A stretch of 64,000 nt of DNA from DASYXZ01 sp035308965 (GTDB lineage: Bacteria; Acidobacteriota; Terriglobia; UBA7540). The notes beneath the pieces were generated by a model. The model saw only the letters and a list, made by a program, of their open reading frames with translations, was not told the DNA's origin and made no database searches. The stretch covers positions 1 through 64,000 of the forward strand of contig DATGFN010000013.1 of NCBI GenBank assembly GCA_035308965.1, read 5' to 3'. The translations under genes were made by a program, and so were the position numbers. Each line of letters opens with the position of its first letter. Position 1 is the first letter of the stretch. Below, piece by piece: positions 60,678 to 64,000 of the stretch.

Positions 60678-60727
60678 GAGAGGAGAATAGAAAGGCGGAC
60701 GCGCTCCACCCAACTAAACTCGCAGCG

Positions 60728-60756
60728 AGTTTAGAAAATGGGAAAGTTGATGTCAA
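60728..60756 (-). promoter_or_regulatory. Sigma-70-type promoter for tRNA-Thr
   Basis: On the - strand TTGACA (60756 to 60751), a perfect -35, is followed after 17 bases by TAAACT (60733 to 60728), a four-of-six -10. The -10 overlaps a palindrome, AAACTCGCAGCGAGTTT. About 120 bases downstream lies the tRNA gene, with the terminator-like hairpin between. The position after the end of the 60905-61990 gene makes a tRNA promoter the natural reading. Confidence 0.65.
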
Positions 60757-60904
60757 GGAAATTCTGGAAATATTTTCTTTTTTATAAGTCTTTTGTTTTG
60801 TTTAGGATGCCGTGGTAGGCTAAAAACGCAGTCCCGGCAGTCGCCTTACCCACTTTATCCCCAAAATTTTTCCGCCAAACTCTTCGATTTTAAGATCTTA
60901 TGGT

Positions 60905-61990
60905 TCAACTCAGTTTCAAAGTGATGATTGTAGCCTCGTCTTGAGCGCCCCATTGGGTCTTGGGAAGCCACTTTTTGGCAAATTCCCTCGAGAGATAGAA
61001 AATGAATCCGCTTCCTATCGCGATCCCGGCAAGAATCAGGACAAAAATGATATTGGCTACGATCAATTCTGCCATTTGGACAACCACTGGTTTGTCGCCA
61101 AGATATGGTTCGTTTTGGGTAATCTGGCCGGAGAAGGCAAACATATCCACCAGGCCCTTCCCGATGGCGGGCGTGCCGGCATTGAGAACTACAATTACAA
61201 ATGACCCGAGTCGCTTCCCGTAAGTCGATTCCCCCCCACGATCCTGATTCAAACCCAGAGTCTTTTCCAACTCACCAAACTTGGCGCGCGATATTTGCGG
61301 GGTGGGGTAATTGATGGCTAAAACTGTCGCGCGGCCTGTTCCAGTCGAGTACATTCCCGATTGAACTTCAGCGCCCAAAGAAAATCCAAGAAGGTCAGTG
61401 CGAAATCCCGGCAAGGCGCGCCGGGCCGCTTCCTCTCCCAGAAGATATTTTTCCGAGCCGGGGACCAATCCTGGTTGCGGCAAAGCGGCCGGAAGAACTA
61501 GAGGTTTCTCGCCTTGCAGGCGCGAATTGCCAAGAATGAAAAGAAGCGCGCTCAAGTCATTGTCGGAAAAACCTGCGCCCGTGACTCGCGGCACGCGGAA
61601 GAAATTACGTCCATGGGCCAGTAGAGCACCGTCCGAGCCAAGAAAGGCAAACGGCAATCCCGCCACTGGAGCCATTGTTTCAGTCCGGTAGAATGTAAGG
61701 AGACCGTATGCAGAAGAAGGGTCGGGCGAGGGCTCAACCAGCACGCTCAAAGTCCTGCCACCCAGGCGGCAATTACGAATTTGAACGGATACCACTCCGT
61801 ACTCGCGCTCGACCGCAGGCTCACCGCCAAATTGGCGGATGGTATTCAAATCCGCTTTGCTAGTGCTGAGCACGCTCCAATCCGCGGCAGGTACCAAGGG
61901 GATGGCGGTGGGCTTTTGGGCCCTGGCCAAAGTTGCGACCGAGATCAAGGCGAAACCGGTCCAGACCCGTTTCGCAGGTGAGCGAAACAT
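60905..61990 (-). CDS. Secreted/membrane protein of the DUF6599-like acidobacterial family
   Basis: The 361-aa reading begins at ATG 61990 (MFRSPAKRVWTGFALISVAT), with a signal peptide ending around ARAQK. Residues about 30-310 contain LVPAADWSVLSTSKADLNTI, FGGEPAVEREYGVVSVQIRN and GLLTFYRTETMAPVAGLPFA; I associate this pattern with the DUF6599 proteins frequent in Acidobacteriota. Near the C-terminus, IVANIIFVLILAGIAIGSGF is a transmembrane helix, followed by a basic cytoplasmic tail. There are no catalytic motifs, so function is unknown. It lies 14 bases after the cell-wall amidase gene in the same direction, suggesting an envelope-related role. An in-frame TTG (61996) is an alternative start. 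Confidence 0.7.
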   Translation of the reverse strand: MFRSPAKRVWTGFALISVATLARAQKPTAIPLVPAADWSVLSTSKADLNTIRQFGGEPAVEREYGVVSVQIRNCRLGGRTLSVLVEPSPDPSSAYGLLTFYRTETMAPVAGLPFAFLGSDGALLAHGRNFFRVPRVTGAGFSDNDLSALLFILGNSRLQGEKPLVLPAALPQPGLVPGSEKYLLGEEAARRALPGFRTDLLGFSLGAEVQSGMYSTGTGRATVLAINYPTPQISRAKFGELEKTLGLNQDRGGESTYGKRLGSFVIVVLNAGTPAIGKGLVDMFAFSGQITQNEPYLGDKPVVVQMAELIVANIIFVLILAGIAIGSGFIFYLSREFAKKWLPKTQWGAQDEATIITLKLS

Positions 61991-62004
61991 ATGCAATCAG
62001 AATA

Positions 62005-64000
62005 TCAAAAATTGGGTGCGTTGGGCGAATTGAGTTCGCGGCCCGGGGCAACTGTGGGAGTCTCGCTGGAGGCCCGGCGGGGCGCGTGGTCGGCTTGCGC
62101 CACCCTGACTCCACCCAAATTATTGACGTAATGGATGACGCCCTCATGCAGTGCCTGGGCGATCTTCTGTAGGTATTCCGGCTGCTGTAACAGTCGTTCG
62201 TCCTTGGGATTGGTCAGGAATGAAATTTCGGCCAGAATGGAAGGCATATTGGCGCCGATGAGCACCACAAATGGAGCTTTCTTTACTCCCCGATCCTTTT
62301 GCTTTCCGCTGGCCTTCACCAATCGCGTGTGGACTTCGCGCTGCACTTCAGTGGCGAAGTCGCGTGATTCCTCCACTTTTTCAGTGAGGGCAATTTTCTT
62401 GATGAGGTCGCTAAGTTCGTGCACCGATTGCTGCGAGGTGGCGTTCTCTCTTGCCGCCACTTCAAGCGCTTCCGGATTGGAGTTGAAATTCAGGTAGTAG
62501 GTTTCAATGCCGCGGGCGCTTTGGTCGTGGCTGGCGTTGGCATGAATGGAAATGAAAAGGTCCGCAGCTTTTTCATTGGCAATCGCTGTGCGCTCCTCGA
62601 GAGGAATGAAAGTGTCGTCATGCCTCGTCATCACCACTTCGCTCCCTTCCTGTTCGAGCAACCGGGCCAGCCTGAGCCCCACGTCCAGAACAACGTCCTT
62701 CTCCATGACCCCCGTTGGCCCGATGGTCCCGGTATCATGCCCGCCGTGGCCGGGGTCTATCACAATACGTCCGATTTTGAGGCCAAGGGCGCGGGTGAGA
62801 GTTCGTGATCCGGCTTCTGTGGGTGGAGGAGTCTTAATAGGCGGTGAATCGTCTTCCGCCGCCACTACTTTATCCCGGCTCTTCTTCGAGGATTTGGGGT
62901 GTCCCTTCTCGGCTACGTCCTCTGCGAGTTGAACAGGCTGTGGTCCGGTGGTCTCAGGTGTTGTGCCCGTGGTTCCCGACGGGACTCTTGATGTCCCGGT
63001 TGCAGCGCCTGAACTCGCAACGCGACTACCTTTACCTTTTCCGTCGGCATTGTCCGCTAAAGTGGGGGCGGCGGAATCTGTCTTTGCTGGTTTCTTCGAT
63101 TGATCTTTTGCCACCATCGGGGCGGGCGGACCGTGAATGTCTATCACCAGGCGGAAGGGATTGGGGAGAGAAAAAACGGAATAGTCTTCAATGTGCGCCA
63201 CGTCCAGTACTACACGGGTGATGGTGGGCTTATAGAGCGCGACCCGAATTTGGTGCAAAAAGCCGTCTTCAAACGGGAAAGTCTTGCCCATCAATTCCGG
63301 GCTGGGGCGCGCGTTCGACAGATCGAAAACCAGGCGGTCGGGAGAAACCAGGCGGCTGGCGTCAAACCCCACTTCACCGTCCACGCTAATGACGATGCGT
63401 GTGTAATTGGGTCCAACCCAGCGGCGCACGCCTGTGACCTCAAGAGTTTTCCCGGAGCGTGGGATGTTTTCGCCGGCCGGCTCCTCGGGCGGGGAGGATT
63501 TCAACACGGCGCTGGACTTGACTGGCACGTCCAGTGGTTTTTGTTGCAATTCCTTTAGCGCCGTCCGAGCCTCTTCGGCTTTCTCCGATTTGGGATATAG
63601 GGTGAGGTATTCCCGGAACTTTGTTTTGGCCTGGACGGGGTCGGCCAAATCGGTTCGATAGATTTCAGCGATCGCCATCAGCGATTCGCGCGAAAAAGAG
63701 CTGTGCGGATATTCTTTCATCAGGAATTCATAGGCGGCGATGGAAGTCTGAAAGGCATGCTTGTCTGAAAACCTGCGCCCCATCTCTTCGTAAAGTTCCC
63801 CAATGTATTGGAGTGCCACTGGAGTCTTGGTGAAGGCGGGGTCAAGGTGATACACCGTGCGGCAGGACCAAATCACTTTGTCGTAATCGGCCTTCTGGCG
63901 GGAATCCTGGGGTAGAGATTCGAGCGCATTCCGCAGCCGGGTGGCTCGATCAAATTCCGCCCGCGCCCGTTCCCGGGAAACGGTCGCGCCAAAGGAAAAT
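62005..64000 (-). CDS. N-acetylmuramoyl-L-alanine amidase with TPR-like N-part and AMIN domain (partial)
   Basis: The frame is open to the window edge, so the N-terminus is missing; the visible part is about 665 residues. It opens with a TPR/Tol-Pal YbgF-like helical part (AFQTSIAAYEFLMKEYPHSS), then an AMIN domain (GPNYTRIVISVDGEVGFDAS, VVLDVAHIEDYSVFSLPNPF). A Pro/Lys-rich linker and the amidase_3 domain follow: IVIDPGHGGHDTGTIGPTGV, LFISIHANASHDQSARGIET and PSILAEISFLTNPKDERLLQ hold the zinc His/Glu and the catalytic Glu. It cleaves the amide between N-acetylmuramate and L-Ala in peptidoglycan and is likely periplasmic. The DUF6599-like gene follows 14 bases later. Confidence 0.92.
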   Translation of the reverse strand, partial: FSFGATVSRERARAEFDRATRLRNALESLPQDSRQKADYDKVIWSCRTVYHLDPAFTKTPVALQYIGELYEEMGRRFSDKHAFQTSIAAYEFLMKEYPHSSFSRESLMAIAEIYRTDLADPVQAKTKFREYLTLYPKSEKAEEARTALKELQQKPLDVPVKSSAVLKSSPPEEPAGENIPRSGKTLEVTGVRRWVGPNYTRIVISVDGEVGFDASRLVSPDRLVFDLSNARPSPELMGKTFPFEDGFLHQIRVALYKPTITRVVLDVAHIEDYSVFSLPNPFRLVIDIHGPPAPMVAKDQSKKPAKTDSAAPTLADNADGKGKGSRVASSGAATGTSRVPSGTTGTTPETTGPQPVQLAEDVAEKGHPKSSKKSRDKVVAAEDDSPPIKTPPPTEAGSRTLTRALGLKIGRIVIDPGHGGHDTGTIGPTGVMEKDVVLDVGLRLARLLEQEGSEVVMTRHDDTFIPLEERTAIANEKAADLFISIHANASHDQSARGIETYYLNFNSNPEALEVAARENATSQQSVHELSDLIKKIALTEKVEESRDFATEVQREVHTRLVKASGKQKDRGVKKAPFVVLIGANMPSILAEISFLTNPKDERLLQQPEYLQKIAQALHEGVIHYVNNLGGVRVAQADHAPRRASSETPTVAPGRELNSPNAPNF

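Overview
The window reads like the chromosome of a soil-type Acidobacteriota. The reasons are a large outer-membrane receptor of the acidobacterial Oar/TonB type (56847-59642) in an operon with a secreted VWA protein, an acidobacterial-style DUF6599-like secreted protein (60905-61990), many Tat-exported carbohydrate enzymes, and a Tat-exported FG-GAP/ASPIC-UnbV protein with TPR repeats (17461-21585). This assignment is inferred from gene content; there is no rRNA to confirm it.

Region 1 (1-17165, all + strand) is a carbohydrate/uronate catabolic array. It starts with the tail of one putative glycosidase followed by a full-length paralogue. Next come a solute-binding-like protein without a signal peptide, an enolase-superfamily dehydratase, an SDR, E1 alpha and E1 beta of a 2-oxoacid-dehydrogenase-type enzyme, and a zinc alcohol dehydrogenase, all tightly packed. 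Two Tat-exported glycosidase-like proteins follow, one fused to HEAT repeats. The array ends with tagaturonate epimerase (UxaE), a D-mannonate oxidoreductase-like SDR and an HpcH/HpaI aldolase. The last three suggest galacturonate/tagaturonate to fructuronate to mannonate, with a retro-aldol step.

Region 2 (17461-23457, - strand) is a two-gene unit: a TPR lipoprotein-like or secreted protein, then the 1374-aa FG-GAP/ASPIC/TPR protein.

Region 3 (23791-36168, - strand) is an 11-gene co-directional array with frequent stop/start overlaps: GSAM-like aminotransferase, an unknown protein, HpcH aldolase, MBL hydrolase, threonine-synthase-like PLP enzyme, M81 (MlrC-like) peptidase, SDR, AstE/AspA-like deacylase, a second GSAM-like aminotransferase, a sodium:solute symporter and a second SDR. 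It looks like an uptake and degradation pathway for an amino-acid-derived or N-acylated compound that I cannot name. A 2-hydroxyacid dehydrogenase, an amidohydrolase and a SASA-type esterase follow upstream (36502-40242).

Region 4 (40450-52315) is the most striking. It holds a complete N-methylglutamate (NMG) pathway for methylamine use: gamma-glutamylmethylamide synthetase, the three NMG synthase subunits, and the four subunits of a heterotetrameric sarcosine oxidase/NMG dehydrogenase. Divergent to it are formyltetrahydrofolate deformylase (PurU) and a GntR/FCD regulator. An RraA-like gene and a decayed Tat-leader fragment lie inside the unit.

Region 5 (52392-64000) has a Tat-exported Gfo/Idh/MocA oxidoreductase with a PmoA-like protein. 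On the - strand follow the receptor/VWA/coiled-coil operon, a worn IS transposase remnant, and tRNA-Thr(CGT) with a recognisable promoter and a terminator-like hairpin in its leader. The window ends with a DUF6599-like protein and an AMIN/amidase_3 cell-wall amidase that runs off the edge.
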